The notes under the pieces were generated by a model. It was not told the DNA's origin. It made no database searches and saw only the letters and a list, made by a program, of their open reading frames with translations. A stretch of 64,000 nt of DNA from Quercus robur (lineage: Eukaryota > Streptophyta > Magnoliopsida > Fagales > Fagaceae): positions 50,570,942-50,634,941 of the forward strand of contig NC_065542.1 of NCBI RefSeq assembly GCF_932294415.1, given 5' to 3'. This document shows positions 48,698 to 60,094 of the stretch, one piece after another. How positions within the stretch are numbered: the first letter of the stretch is position 1; each line of letters starts with the position of its first letter. Both the position numbers and the translations under genes were made by a program.

Positions 48698-49863
48698 TGG
48701 ATATTCCACCAGGATACATGACATCTTCAAAGACTGAGGTTGTGTGTAAGCTGCAAAAGGCACTATACGGGCTAAAACAATCACCCCGTGCATGGTTTTG
48801 GTCGGTTTAGCTTGGTTATGAGAAAGTATGGTTTTACCCAAAGCAATTCAGATCATACTCTATTCTTGAAACACCGACGAGGAAAGGTAACAGATCTAAT
48901 TATATATGTAGATTACATGATTATTATAGGAGATGACATCGAAGAGATCTCTAGACTTCAAGGACAACTGGCAACTGAATTTGAAATGAAGAACCTCGAA
49001 GGACTCAATATTTTTTGGGAATTGAGGTAACCACATCGAAACAGGGTATATTTCTTTCTCAAAGGAAATATGTGTTAGATTTGTTTTCTGAAGTAGGACT
49101 ACTAGACTGTAAACCAGCTGATACGCCAATTGTTCAGAATCAATAACTTGGAGAGTATTCAGATCATGTGCCAACAAATAAAGAGAGGTATCAAAGATTA
49201 GTGGGTAAGCTAATCTATTTATCCCATACTCGCCTAGATATAGCCTATGCTGCAAGCGTAGTGAGTCAATTTATGCATTGTTCTAGTGAAGATCATATGG
49301 ATGCAGTAATTTGGATTCTTCGCTACCTAAAGTCCTCTCCTGGAAAAGGGCTTATGTTCTCCAAAAATAATCATCTAGACATTGAGGGTTATACAGATGC
49401 AGATTGGGCGGGAAACTTTTCTGACAGGAAATCCATATCAGGCTACTTTACGTAGGAGGAAATCTTGTTACATGGAGAAGCAAGAAGCAAAAGGTGGTGG
49501 CATTATCCAGTGCTGAAGTTGAGTTTAGAGGAATGGTCAAGGGCATCTGTGAACTTCTTTGGCGTAAAAGGTTGCTAACTGAGATTGGCTTTGCTCCTAG
49601 TTCCAAATTGGAACTGTTTTGTGACAACAAAGCATTCATTGATATTGCCCATAATCCAATCAAACATGACCCTACTAAACATGTGGAAGTGGATAGAAAT
49701 TTCATCAAACAGAATCTCGAAGAAAAGATAATTCGATTTCCATTTGTTAGGTTTGAAGATCAACTGGCAAACATTCTTACAAAGGTTATTTCCAGCAAAG
49801 TCTTCTACAGCTCACTTGATAAGTTGCGTATGAAAGATATATATGCATCAACTTGAGGGGGAG

Positions 49864-50062
49864 TGTTGGCGTGAGTTGTCAATGATTGGAGAAATTATAG
49901 GCCAGATTGTTTAGAATCCCTTCTCTTAAGGGTCAACCATTATAGTAGCTGTAATTTGTGTATAACCTAGTTTAGGTTCTAGATCATTCTCTTTGTACTG
50001 CTATATAACCGTACTTGTCTTTGTACAGAAATATATGAAATATATGAGAAATCTTTTTGACA
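49864..50062 (+). repeat. 3' LTR of the Copia fossil
   Basis: 199 bp, same start and end as the 5' LTR, with a short internal duplication of 'atatatgaa' near its end. Confidence 0.9.
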
Positions 50063-50326
50063 CTTGACAGTGCATGGTATCATACCCTTCTCCCATCTTC
50101 GAATCACTAGCATGTGGTTGTCGAAACTCCATGGGCCGTTCTCTAGAACCCACTGGAGTTGGCTTTCCAGTTGAAATTTAAATTGGAGCAAACCATCCCC
50201 GACGTCGACTATCTTAAGGGCGCTGCCCATCTTCCATACAGACCGGAGGACAGTCTTCGCCGCCCTTTGATTGATCTGTTTATCCGTTAAGAATCGGCCG
50301 AGAAGGCTGAGAGAGCATTCTTCCAA
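50063..50326 (-). pseudogene. LINE ORF1 relic, N-terminal piece
   Basis: Minus strand from ATG 50,326: MEECSLSLLGRFLTDKQINQ, then LQWVLENGPWSFDNHMLVIR, the start of a DUF4283 domain. It runs into the Copia 3' LTR at 50,062; the same domain resumes at 46,105 beyond the insertion. A GC-rich leader lies upstream to about 50,540. Confidence 0.75.
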
Positions 50327-51310
50327 CGTCTAGGCTCGATATAGGAGAGCGTTGCCGAAGAGGGGGAAGGGTGAGGTAAGCGTACACGGCGGTGAAAGGG
50401 ACGTGACGTGACCCAGGCAGCGAGAAAAGAACCCGCGGCGGTAAAGAAAACTCACCCTAGGTGAGAGAGAACACTCCTACGAAGAGGAGAAGAAAGTTAA
50501 CGGATTAAACTGGCGGGCGTTTGAAATTTTTTCTGAGATAATTTAGTTTAAATGGCTCAGTATACTGACGTGTCTCTTTAGGCCAGATTTGGAGTTCCTT
50601 AAATGCTGCGGTCTGGGGTCCATCCCTTGTGAGGGGAGGATGCATGTGCATGTTCTCGAGACATGCAATATCCGCCTATAAATACGCGCCAAGAGCAGGG
50701 TTAGTCATCCGTCTCCTCTCATTACTCACTTCATAATTTTCTTCCGTCAAAGGTAATGCTGTCGCAGCGGTAATGTTGTTACCGCTTTAGAAATTTCACG
50801 GCAGGTAACGCATTACTGGTGTGACAGCATTACCTATGGATACGGAATTTCAGTTATATTTAAGGATTTGCAGTGGTTCGACTGGAGACAGTGGGTATTT
50901 GTTGTTTAATATGCTTATTTTTATTGATATGTATGATTTTGGATTTTATTTTTTTGTTTGATTTTATTTTTTCACTATTTCTTTGATTGTTTACTAGATC
51001 GTTGGCCCTTCAACCTCCTCAAGGGGACACGCGCCACCGTTCATCGAGGATCTCTCTACCCTTTTGGTTGCTTCAGACCTAGAGTTGTTCTCTGTGATCA
51101 GAAGGTTTTTTATGTTTCTTTTTCTTTTTCTTTTTCTTGGATCTTCTTGTTACCAACGTTTGTTTGGAAATACACGATCTGTAATTTTTGTTCGTTCTAG
51201 TTAGAAATCCAATTTTCGGATGTAAAAGAGAGAGCGAGAAAATGAAAGAATTTGTTAAAAACTATGGTTTTATCCGTCTCTGGATGCGCCGGTGACTCCT
51301 TCAAATAAAC
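50327..51310 (+). promoter_or_regulatory. Possible promoter and leader of an unidentified transcript
   Basis: A clear TATA box, TATAAATA at 50,677-50,684, is followed by a CT-rich leader and a nested inverted repeat (50,752-50,834). A possible exon, about 50,999-51,105, lies between a TTACTAG acceptor and an AAG|GT donor; none of its frames is a family I know. It could also be a promoter relic. Confidence 0.35.
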
Positions 51311-51332
51311 TAACAATATGTTATTCCGGCCG

Positions 51333-51370
<38 letters not shown>

Positions 51371-51582
51371 TTTTTTTTTTTTTTTTTTTAGATTTCTGAA
51401 AATTAAACCAAATAAATTTTTTGAAAATTAAAGACTCGGTATCGTTATTTTGGTAATATTGTTTATATTTTTTAGAAATATATGTGAAAAAAAATTATGT
51501 AAAAATATGTGTAATATTGTTTAAGCACAGATTTAAAGATTTGTTTGGTAACGTTATTCTAATAATATTGTTTATATTTTTT
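51311..51582. repeat. (TA)n, poly-T and partial local duplication
   Basis: (TA)n near 51,337-51,364 and a T run near 51,367-51,390. The block 51,445-51,525 recurs at 51,565-51,790, with the second copy interrupted by the small MITE at 51,583. Confidence 0.6.
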
Positions 51583-51726
51583 GAGAGATGTTACGTCTAT
51601 AACATTTTTACAACAAATTACGGGTGATTAGTTGTTATTGGTTCAAATTTGAAACTAACACTAAGATTACTTTTTTGCCCCAACAATAACAACTTGCCAC
51701 TTAGAATTTGTTGTAAAAATTTCTCA
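51583..51726. mobile_element. Small MITE, ~144 bp
   Basis: Left GAGAGATGTTAC...TTTTTACAACAAATT and right AATTTGTTGTAAAAATTTCTC are inverted. It interrupts the second copy of a local duplication, which shows the unoccupied sequence at 51,455-51,475. Confidence 0.6.
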
Positions 51727-51887
51727 TATTTTTTAGAAATACATGTGAATAAAAAATTATGTGAAAATATGTGTAATATTGTTTAAACACTGAAAATTGT
51801 GTTTTAAACAAACACTGCTTTGAAGAAGATTCTTTCAAGGGTGGAGAGGGCCTGTTTGGCCACCAAGTTCAAACAACAATTTTCTTA

Positions 51888-52553
51888 TCTATATATATAT
51901 ATATAACCGAAATCTTTGCTGGCATCATAATTTTCCACGTCAATATAAAAAATAAAAAATAAATAAAAATTATAACTCCTCAAAACTCTAGCAACCTTAC
52001 CCCTCTCTCAAGTTAAGAAATATAAAGTCACGGTTTCTGCAAACTCTCTCTTTCTCCAGACGCAGGAAGCCCTAAAGCATTCAAGATTTACAAAACCCTA
52101 GCAACCTTACCCCTCTCTCAAGTTAAGAAATATAAAGTCACGATTTCTGCAAACTCTCTCTCTCTAGACGTAGGAAGCCCTAAAGCATTCAAGATCTACA
52201 ATGCACGGTATAGATTTTAGCTTATAAAGTTCAGCTTTTGTAAGGTTAGTTTGTTTATATATTTAGTCCTTATGTTTAGGTTTAGGTTTTAAGAGATTTA
52301 TATATTACTACTATGTGGCTGAATTTCCCGTGACATCAGTTTTATGTTTTTTTTTTTTTAATTTGTTTTATATAAGGTTAGTTTGTTTACATCAGTTCTT
52401 TATTTCAAAGATATGACTTTTATTTTTACCGTAAGAACTATGTAGGTATGTATCCCTTGCAAGCACACATGAACTTAAATTGTCTTTTAATATATATGTA
52501 TGCTTTATCATTTTCTAATAATTTTTCCGTGCATCGCACAGATTAACGACTAA
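51888..52553 (+). mobile_element. Short non-autonomous Helitron, 666 bp
   Basis: Starts TCTATATATATATATATAAC with CCGAAATC, TTTGCTGGCATCA and ATTTTCCACGTCA; ends CCGTGCATCGCACAG hairpin and ATTAACGACTAA. It lies between A (51,887) and T (52,554). Inside is a ~110-bp tandem duplication (about 51,972-52,078 and 52,088-52,197, 'aaccttacccctctctcaag'). Confidence 0.85.
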
Positions 52554-53379
52554 TTTTAAATAAAATTATACACATTTTCACACACTTTCTTACCCACACA
52601 TATTTCAAAAAACTTCAAGGAACCCCTACCAAATTCCTAACTTTGGAAATGGTGCACTGAAATTAAAAATTCTCGGAACGCGAACCAAGGAAGAAAAAAG
52701 TGGTGGACTGAAATCTTGGTGGGATTATCAAAATATCCTAAAGATTTTTTCTTTTGGTGGGAAGCAACTCGTACTAAAGTTGGAAGCAACTCATACTAAA
52801 GTTTTTTTCTTTTGGTGGGATTATCAAAATATTCTAAAGATTTTTTCTTTTTCTTTTTTTATAGAAAGATGCCTTGAAGATTTGTTTAAAGAACATGCGG
52901 CGGGATTGAACTTTGGAAATTTAAAATAATAAATAAAATAATAAACCGTGCAGTGGATGAGCCTGACCCGAAGTTGGCAGGTGTGGAAAAAACATCGCTA
53001 GTCTCTGGACTCTCTACCGACTCCTTTGTGAGAGCCTTGAACCACTTAAGAATTAAATAAAGGGAAAAATTCAAGAAAAATGTTTAAAAGATTTTAAATT
53101 TGTATTGGTAAAAGATTCTAAGAAATATTATTTTTATAGTAATAAATTTTTTATAACAAACCCTAGCAGGTAAAAAAACGATCTTAATGATGAGTAAAGA
53201 AGAGAATTATTATGTCCTTCTTACATAAGGTTTGTCATAAAATTATTTTGAAAATATAACCCGCATAGCATTATTTTAAGATTTTAAATTAGGTCTAAAA
53301 TAGAAATTTAAATGAATATTTTTCATTTGTTTTAAATGAATTTACAAGTTTTTATTTTAAGAATTACTTGTTGCTAACT
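52554..53379. other. No gene seen
   Basis: AT-rich, with a short local repeat of 'ttttttcttttggtgggatta' words near 52,740-52,850. No domain. Confidence 0.5.
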
Positions 53380-54562
53380 CACGCGACCTGGCCCGACCCG
53401 AAAAAATACCCGACCCGAACCCGATTATTTTGGCCCGAAGCAAAAATGGGTTGACCCGTGACCCGATCCATGTTTTGTGTAGGTCAACCCTACCTGACTC
53501 GCGACCCGACCCGAACCCGAACCATTTTTTTAAAACTTTTTTTTTTGGTAAAAAAAATAGTGAAATTAAGACAATATTGGTTTAATTGTTTATTGTGAGC
53601 TTTAAGGAAACAATTGATACATTTACATAACTGCATGCAAATTAATTGAAAAATAAATGGTTGAGCATTCTGTAATGAGTAAAGATTTTTAGATATCAAA
53701 TAGCAAAGTACATGCTAAGATAATCTGGTTACAGTAAAGTTAAAAACAGATTTAAAATTGTAGATATGTGTGAGACACATTCACAAGTGTGAAAATAGTA
53801 AAACCAAAGTATCAAATTAGCATAAATTATGAATGCTTAGATCTATTTTTTAACAATTTATGTTCAAAATAAACGGTTTTTCAAAATAAATTATGATATT
53901 TCCTAGAGTGTGTGCTGCTTAACAATGATATGATCTTCATAAAAGAGACTAGGTATAAATAAGTAAGCAATCAAACTTTAATGTATATCTCAAATTGAAA
54001 TAGAGTATCAACTACAATTGATAATAGATTATAAAATTAATTTTTAAAGTTGTAACTTTCTTATATGTTTTTATTCTTTATCAAATGAGTTATCCAATAA
54101 GTCATTTGTAAATTTTTTTTTTTTGGAATGTTGATATTGTGTAAAAATAAAACTTGTATATTTGTTTTACTTATCTTTGTGTTGTTTTGTTTTAGATAGC
54201 AATGTTAGGATTTGTATAATTTTAAAATTATTGAATAAATATTAATAAGTTTAATTGAGTTTATTCTTGATATAAGTAGTGAATTCAAAATAATACATTT
54301 TACATCAAGTAATATGTTGCATAACTATCCAAATGACAAATACATATTGTTTTCTTTATAAAAAAAATAAAAAATAAAAAATTTCATGTGAAAAATACGG
54401 GTCAATCCGACCCGACCCAATCCGACCCGACCCACGACCCGATTGACCCGAACCCGATTTCAACCCGCTTAAAATGACCCGTTTTGACCCGTGACCTGTT
54501 TGACCAGTGACCCGATTGACCCGACCCGAACCTGACTCGACCCGCCCGTTTTGCCATGTCTA
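53380..54562. mobile_element. CCCGA-rich hAT-like element, left end unclear
   Basis: The right end (reverse complement) is TAGACATGGCAAAACGGGC, the same terminus as the element at 29,688. CCCGA/GACCC words fill 53,385-53,520 and 54,395-54,550. The left end lacks the expected terminus, so this copy is probably truncated or rearranged there. The interior is AT-rich and non-coding. Confidence 0.65.
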
Positions 54563-55640
54563 CGCAATGCACGGAGAGTCTTTACATAAATGTGAAACAT
54601 ATATAACATAAGCAAAATCATCTTGATTTATTTTTCTTCTGTTGAATGCATTTTTCATTCGTAATTTAAGATGTTACTTTAAATCTAAATATATTCCAAT
54701 CAAATAATGGTGTCTTGTGCTAAGACAAAATAAAATTAATTTTGCCAAATTCAACATTAGCTTCTATTTGGCAAATCCCAATAGCTGAGCAAAAGAAAAT
54801 TGCCAAAATCCCATTTCTTAATTCCTTAACCTTCTTGAACTTCCACACTAACCAGGCAAAGAGGAAAAAAAAGAAATCTGAAATTTAGGAGTATGGACCG
54901 TCTAACCAAATTAAGACCAAATTAAGCGTAGTTTTAAAAAATAATTGGCTTAAATTTTGAATAACATCCCATCTACCAAACAAAGAAAAAAGAGCAAAGT
55001 AATAATATTATTATCTAAAAGAGTTGAAAGAAAGGCATGCGAAATTTGAGATCTCTTTTTTTTTTTTTTTGGTTAAAAAAAATGGAATGCACGAGACTCC
55101 AATCTACCAAATTACAAAATTATCATATTATTGTAGTGATATTACTATTTAGGGTAAATTTCACAAACCTACCCTGAGGTTTGTGATAATAACAACCTAG
55201 TCCAAAACATTTTAAAACCTACCGATTTGGTCCTCAAAAGACAACTTTGCCCCTAACTTTGTTCTCTCTTCACTCTCATCTTGTTCCTCTCCCTATCACT
55301 TAACCATTATATTGTTTCATCAACCAAATCAGCCTACAAAAACTGGATGAAAAGTAAAAACCAAACTCTACCAATAAAAGCAAAACCCACACCACATGGC
55401 CAACCACGAAACATATACTACCCTAATTATCACAACCAAATCAACAAAAACCATAAGATCCAGATTTCTATTTCCCTATCCTCAAATTATAAGGTAGAAA
55501 CTAATATTACAGACACAAACACATGACAGGGAAAAAGAATCCAAATTGCAATCTGAAACAAAAATACCCCACACGAATTTACATTTTGAAAACCCCGAAT
55601 AACTTGGATCATAAAAAATCCACTTTTGGAGGTTACAAAG
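54563..55640. other. No gene seen
   Basis: AT-rich non-coding. A short repeat-like phrase 'acaaacctaccctgaggttt' lies near 55,160-55,180. Low-complexity translation at 55,281-55,526 is not convincing. Confidence 0.5.
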
Positions 55641-55806
55641 TCATTGTGGAATAGTAATACAAAGCCAAACCCCAAGAACAATGAGGGTCGTACAAAACAA
55701 GGCGTTGCCCAAGTGGGTCTCTTCCCCTAACAGCATTTCAAACACAGCAGTGGCAGAAAATGTGGTGGCATTGATGACAGGCACGGTGAGAGAGATAAGA
55801 GTGTGG
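55641..55806 (-). CDS. Last exon of a TMEM234-like membrane protein gene
   Basis: Minus strand. After a pyrimidine-rich acceptor ending CTAAG (55,807-55,811), the exon encodes ISLTVPVINATTFSATAVFE, MLLGEETHLGNALF and TTLIVLGVWLCITIPQ then TGA at 55,641. The order 'VP-NATTF-ATAVF-MLLGEET' followed by a final hydrophobic 'TLIVLGVWLCI' helix is what I recall of the C-terminus of plant TMEM234 homologues, small proteins with drug/metabolite-transporter-like helices. I could not identify the earlier exons to the right, so it may be one intact gene or a stranded exon. There is no stop or frameshift within the exon. Confidence 0.5.
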
Positions 55807-55810
55807 CTTA

Positions 55811-57017
55811 GAATGAATAACAAAGAAAGTACTGGAGGCCTCAAAGAAGAGAGAGAGAGAGAATCTTACAACAAAGGTAGAAAAAGTTACAATAAACAAT
55901 ATGTCAAGCACAAATTATTCTCATATAGACACAAATCTTACGCTAACACATCACTCTGCACATCCCCATCATATTTTTTGCAAGCCCATACACAACCTCC
56001 TTCACTCTTCAGAGCATAAGGAACCATGTCATCAAAGTACATAAACTAATAGGGATGATACTTCTTAAAATGAAGTTTAATGAAATCTATTTTAAATTAA
56101 ATCATATGAAGTATGCTGGCCAACTTCATTCGTTTCTTTTCATATTGAAGCAACAATTCATATCCTTAACTGTGCACATTCATAGGCATTTACTCCATAG
56201 AATTAGAACTGCAACAAGCATGCTAAACAGTATGGTTATTGTGAAACCACTCTATTGAAGCAAATGCAATAATTGACAATGAAAATGAAATCACAAAACC
56301 TCAAATCAACTAAGCCTTTAGGGTTGGTGTAGGGATCCTTCTTCAACTAATTGGGGTTGATGACATTTATTAAGTTCCCCCATTCTACCCTAACTAAAAC
56401 CATACTCTCAATACCAAGTTAAATTTCCACAAACATGGTTAGAGATACAACTTTGGGGCCCAGATTCATTGTATTACCCTCGTTGAAACATACCAAGAGT
56501 TACGGTCCTAATATTGTACACGTAATCCTAACTATACTACTGCAACCTTACAGTTAGTCTAGGATTAGCCTACTATATATACCATTTAATGGGTACATTG
56601 TAAAACAAAGAGCTCAATAATAAAAATGTAATTGGTCAGGGCTTTATGTTGTGATTCATAAAATCGTCCACATCAAATTCTAGTGAGACGAAGCATTAAG
56701 TGCCCGTTTAGTACTAACACGATATCAAACCGCACTTGTTCAAGCTACATTCACTCTTTTTACATACAATTTTTGAAATTTTTTTTTTCAAACAACCGCA
56801 TTTTCAAAAAGCTGTAAAAATAAGTTGTACCAAACAGATACTAAAGTCATTTAAACAAAATTGCATGACTACTTATGCTCATTTGAACTTTCTTTCAAAC
56901 TGGTTTGGATGAAAGTTCTATCCTTTTTATATTTAACTTAAATAAAATAAAATTCTAATGAAAACCCAGATAAGGAAAAATTGATATATAAGTTCAAAAG
57001 TAATAAACAGTGGAGAA
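55811..57017. other. Non-coding sequence between two minus-strand coding segments
   Basis: Contains a (GA)n run at 55,846-55,861 and AT-rich sequence; could hold introns or the last exon of the next gene. No domain recognised. Confidence 0.4.
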
Positions 57018-57023
57018 AATTAC

Positions 57024-57110
57024 CTGACCCGGATTTGATTTGGGATAAGAGAGTGACTCAAGCTCCGACACTCTGGCTTGCAGAGCATCAAGTTCTTTCA
57101 CCTACCCACA

Positions 57111-57148
<38 letters not shown>

Positions 57149-57330
57149 AGCCACTTAGAGTTGAATATAATTGATAAGGGTGTGTGGTTGGTTAGTGGGT
57201 TAGTAGTACTACTTACATCAGAGAGAAGAGCATAGCGATCAACCCACAAGTCTCTCCAGATGAACCGGGAAATTGTGGCTCCTGTAGCTGAAAATCCTAG
57301 ACCCAACCACACCAATCGAGTCCTTATCAT
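57024..57330 (-). CDS. Two-exon gene for a small membrane-anchored coiled-coil protein
   Basis: Exon 1 (57,217-57,330) opens MIRTRLVWLGLGFSATGATI and ends WRDLWVDRYALLSD, then a consensus donor GTAAGT (57,211-57,216). Exon 2 (57,024-57,101) starts after a GGGTAG acceptor, continues in frame with VKELDALQARVSELESLSYP, and ends at a GTAATT donor (57,018-57,023), so a further short exon is expected to the left. Residues 7-21 are hydrophobic, fitting a single membrane anchor; exon 2 is a short amphipathic coiled coil. The frame is clean across the junction, which argues for a live host gene. I recognise the type (small uncharacterised plant proteins of under 100 residues) but no function. The intron carries a ~30-base A run. 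A promoter would lie at 57,340-57,476, close to the neighbouring transposon end. Confidence 0.65.
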
Positions 57331-58379
57331 CTTCTTCTCCTCCTAGTTTTTCTTTTTTTTTCTTCTTTGCTTTGCTTTGCTTTTCCTTTGCTTTTGTTTT
57401 TTCAAATCACAGAATGAGAGAGATTGAAGAAGACGATTAATTTAATGGGCCTAAGCACAGTTTACTGGAGGATTCTGGCCCTTTGCCCTTTCTGGGAAAC
57501 ATATTTGGCATAATGCCCCTGTTTCGAAACTATATAGGGGCGTGCCCCTGTTTGTATACTCGATCTCCGTAACGGCGAGTTACTTAAGTAACTCGATTAT
57601 GAAGAAACCGAGTTACGGGCAGGTTCTTGCCACGCTGGTGTTCCAGCTTGGCTTTTGGGCAATAAAATATTCCAGCGTTACTGTTTGGAACTCGTCAATG
57701 CGGAAAACGAGTACGTAAAACCCGAATAACCGATAATCGAGTTATTTGGTTTACTCGGTTATTATATAACCGAGTTTTATGCGATTCTGACGCCATTTCA
57801 CATCAGTTGTACACACGTGAATCAGAACCCGATTAATAGGAAATCGAGTTATTAATACTCGGTTCTTTTATAATCGAGTTCTTCTGCTATATGCAGTTCT
57901 CCTCATCATTTTCAGATATTCTCCTCATTCTTAGAATTTTCGGTCAGGGGCACGCGTTTTCTCTCCTTCATCTCAGGTTTTCCTAACTCATTCTCTTCTT
58001 TGAAATACATTGAGAATTTTATTATTGTGTTGGTAAACATAGTTGTAGATATTATAAAAATTTATCAATCATAATGTATGTTTTTTGTTAGAGTTTAATT
58101 TTCATTTAATAATTTGTATTACTTATGCTGTGGTATTTTCTTGAATGAGGGTTATGTGTATTTTCTTGAATGGTATTTTAGAGGTATATTAGTTGTTTGG
58201 TGTTGTTTGATGTTACAAGAAACGTACGAGGATCAATAGAAATGGTGATAAATGTTATGTGTGTACATTGGGTTATATTGCGTGTTATGTGTGTAATGGT
58301 TATGGTAAAATTTGAGTGTTAGTATTTAATTTTTAGCATGTAATAGTACACAAATTGATGAATGTCTTTGTCATGTACC

Positions 58380-58793
58380 GGAGGCGGAGTCGGGGGGGGG
58401 GGGGGGAGGAGAGGGGGCAAGTGCCCCCCTTGACTTGTCCAAAAATATTCCATATGTACTACTATTAGGGAATATTTAGAATGCTTTACCCTCCTTGATG
58501 CAGAAAATAAACACAAATCAGGAAAAAAGCTTCCTGGCCCTGCTGAAATAGAGGGAAAATGACAAGCTTACCTAAGTCAATGACACCGTGTAAGGAAAAA
58601 AAATAGGAAACAAGGAAAGTTTCGTGACAGAAGCAAAAATAATTAGAAGAATTTCCGTTAGGCACAATAACACACACCAAGAGCTTTAACTTGTTAGCTG
58701 TTAGCTTTTAATTATCATGCACTTAAGCCTAGCATAATAATAATGCATTGTAGTGTCTTTCTTATATGTCAATCGATAGTCCTATATTGTACA

Positions 58794-58824
<31 letters not shown>

Positions 58825-59194
58825 GGTCCTCAATTTGTTGACATTTCAGTTTTAAATTGTGGGTTTATGCTATGAACTAAAATTTTAATTAGTTTGTAAA
58901 ATAAAAAGAAAGTCGAACTTTTCCTATAGTTTCAAAAACAATCAAGAAAAGATAGTGAGATGTGTATACAACTTTGCAAGTAAATTGCTATATTTTAAAT
59001 ATTTTTAAAATTTATTTATTTCCACAATTTATTTTATAGTATTAACTTAAATGTGTAAATATAGTTTACATAGTTTTTGTATGACACTTATAGTTGTTTT
59101 TATAATTTTTTTGAATATATATATATAATTTTTTTTGGGTTAATATTGACTTCTAAGCTTGCCCCCCCTGAATTGAAATCCTACCTCTGCCACT
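58380..59194. mobile_element. Non-autonomous terminal-inverted-repeat element, 815 bp
   Basis: GTCATGTACC flanks both sides (58,370-58,379; 59,195-59,204), a 10-bp target duplication. Ends GGAGGCGGAGTCGG and (reverse complement) AGTGGCAGAGGTAGG are imperfect inverted repeats. A G run at 58,393-58,406 and CCCCCC near 59,162 mirror each other. Interior AT-rich with a T run at 58,799-58,824. It sits in the supposed 5' intron of the gene at 59,287. Confidence 0.75.
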
Positions 59195-59286
59195 GTCATG
59201 TACCATCTTATGCAGCATTACATTATTTACCAACAATTGATGCACACTATTAACTTGATCAGTTGATGTTATTGTATTCAGTGTCA

Positions 59287-59736
59287 ATGTCTGGTTCTGG
59301 CAACCCACAACTCTATAGGCCTCACGATGTGTTCACTGCTATGGGTCGTTGCTGGGTATTGGAAGATGAGTTTAGCTATCCAATCAATCCAAATCTGCGA
59401 AATAGTGCTTATGTTCACAATACCATGAGACAGGAGTGAGATTGGTTATTTTGTGAACAACAAATGTTTTATGATGAGTTGACTGGTTTTAAGTTGCCAG
59501 TGCCTCGGCGACTCGCATCACAGATGCCTAGAGACACGATTGACGAACTTCGTAAAGCATTGAACCGCATAAGAGAAGAAAATAATCGAATGAAGATACG
59601 TCTTAATCGATATCGGACCCAAGTCGAGATTCGAGAGTCAGTGGAGGGAGGGTGGTACGAGCACGCACAATTCATGCAATCACTTCTTGCTGATCCCATT
59701 TATCAGTCAGACGTGGAGATGTCAGATGAAGACTAA
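59287..59736 (+). pseudogene. Coiled-coil accessory protein, copy 1 (one in-frame TGA)
   Basis: The frame from ATG 59,287 gives 149 codons: MSGSGNPQLYRPHDVFTAMG at the start, LPVPRRLASQMPRD at 70-83, a coiled coil with IREENNRMKIRLNRYR at 95-110, and an acidic end DVEMSDED. Codon 51 (59,437-59,439) is TGA in QE.DWLF; the aligned place in copy 2 (REWDF) is Trp, so TGG to TGA is likely. The ATG follows a TTCAG acceptor, and an upstream leader near 57,900-57,975 ends with a CTCAG|GT donor, so a 5' untranslated intron is plausible. Role unknown; similarity to copies 2 and 3 and the terminal module next to it suggest a transposon accessory protein. Confidence 0.6.
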
Positions 59737-60094
59737 TCGTGTCGTGGTGTAATTAGACTTTGTTATTTAACTATTTTTGTTAACTATGTTTTAAATGTAT
59801 GTGGGTCACTGTTGTTGCATTTGTACTATGTAAACCTTATTATTGATTGTGAGGACCATGCACATTATTCGTAATCTACTTTATTCCCACAGAACGCATA
59901 AAAGTCAAATATTCCCACACATGATTGATGTTTTTCAATAAGCACCTAGAACATAACAATAAGCACGTACAACATAACACAGAAAACTTAAAGTAACTTA
60001 CGATGTCACCAATATGCATGCATTGCATATCGAACACTAATGCTACTAACATTATTGACTTAACCTAGACATAACACACATACCACATAGGCAT

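Larger units (their letters stand above)
46111..50062 (+). mobile_element. Copia LTR retrotransposon fossil, internally reduced
   Basis: Short LTRs 46,111-46,300 and 49,864-50,062, flanked by CTTGA (46,106-46,110; 50,063-50,067). Primer-binding site TGGTATCAGAGC at 46,301-46,312 and polypurine tract GAGGGGGAG before the 3' LTR. Inside, in order: gag (46,369-47,100, UBN2 type), a zinc-knuckle remnant, a protease-side piece (about 47,520-47,960), then reverse transcriptase and RNase H pieces (48,730-49,856). Most of the integrase is missing. It is broken, with roughly ten breaks, and holds a GC-rich MITE. The LTRs differ modestly, so it is of moderate age. Confidence 0.85.

Noticed and set aside
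48344-48841. Arg/Ala-rich 165-codon frame
   Set aside because: Generated by TTTCGGCC/CGGCC repeats of the GC-rich MITE and running into the Copia fossil.
55856-57000. Additional exons of the TMEM234-like gene
   Set aside because: No stretch with splice sites and fitting hydrophobic segments could be identified with confidence.
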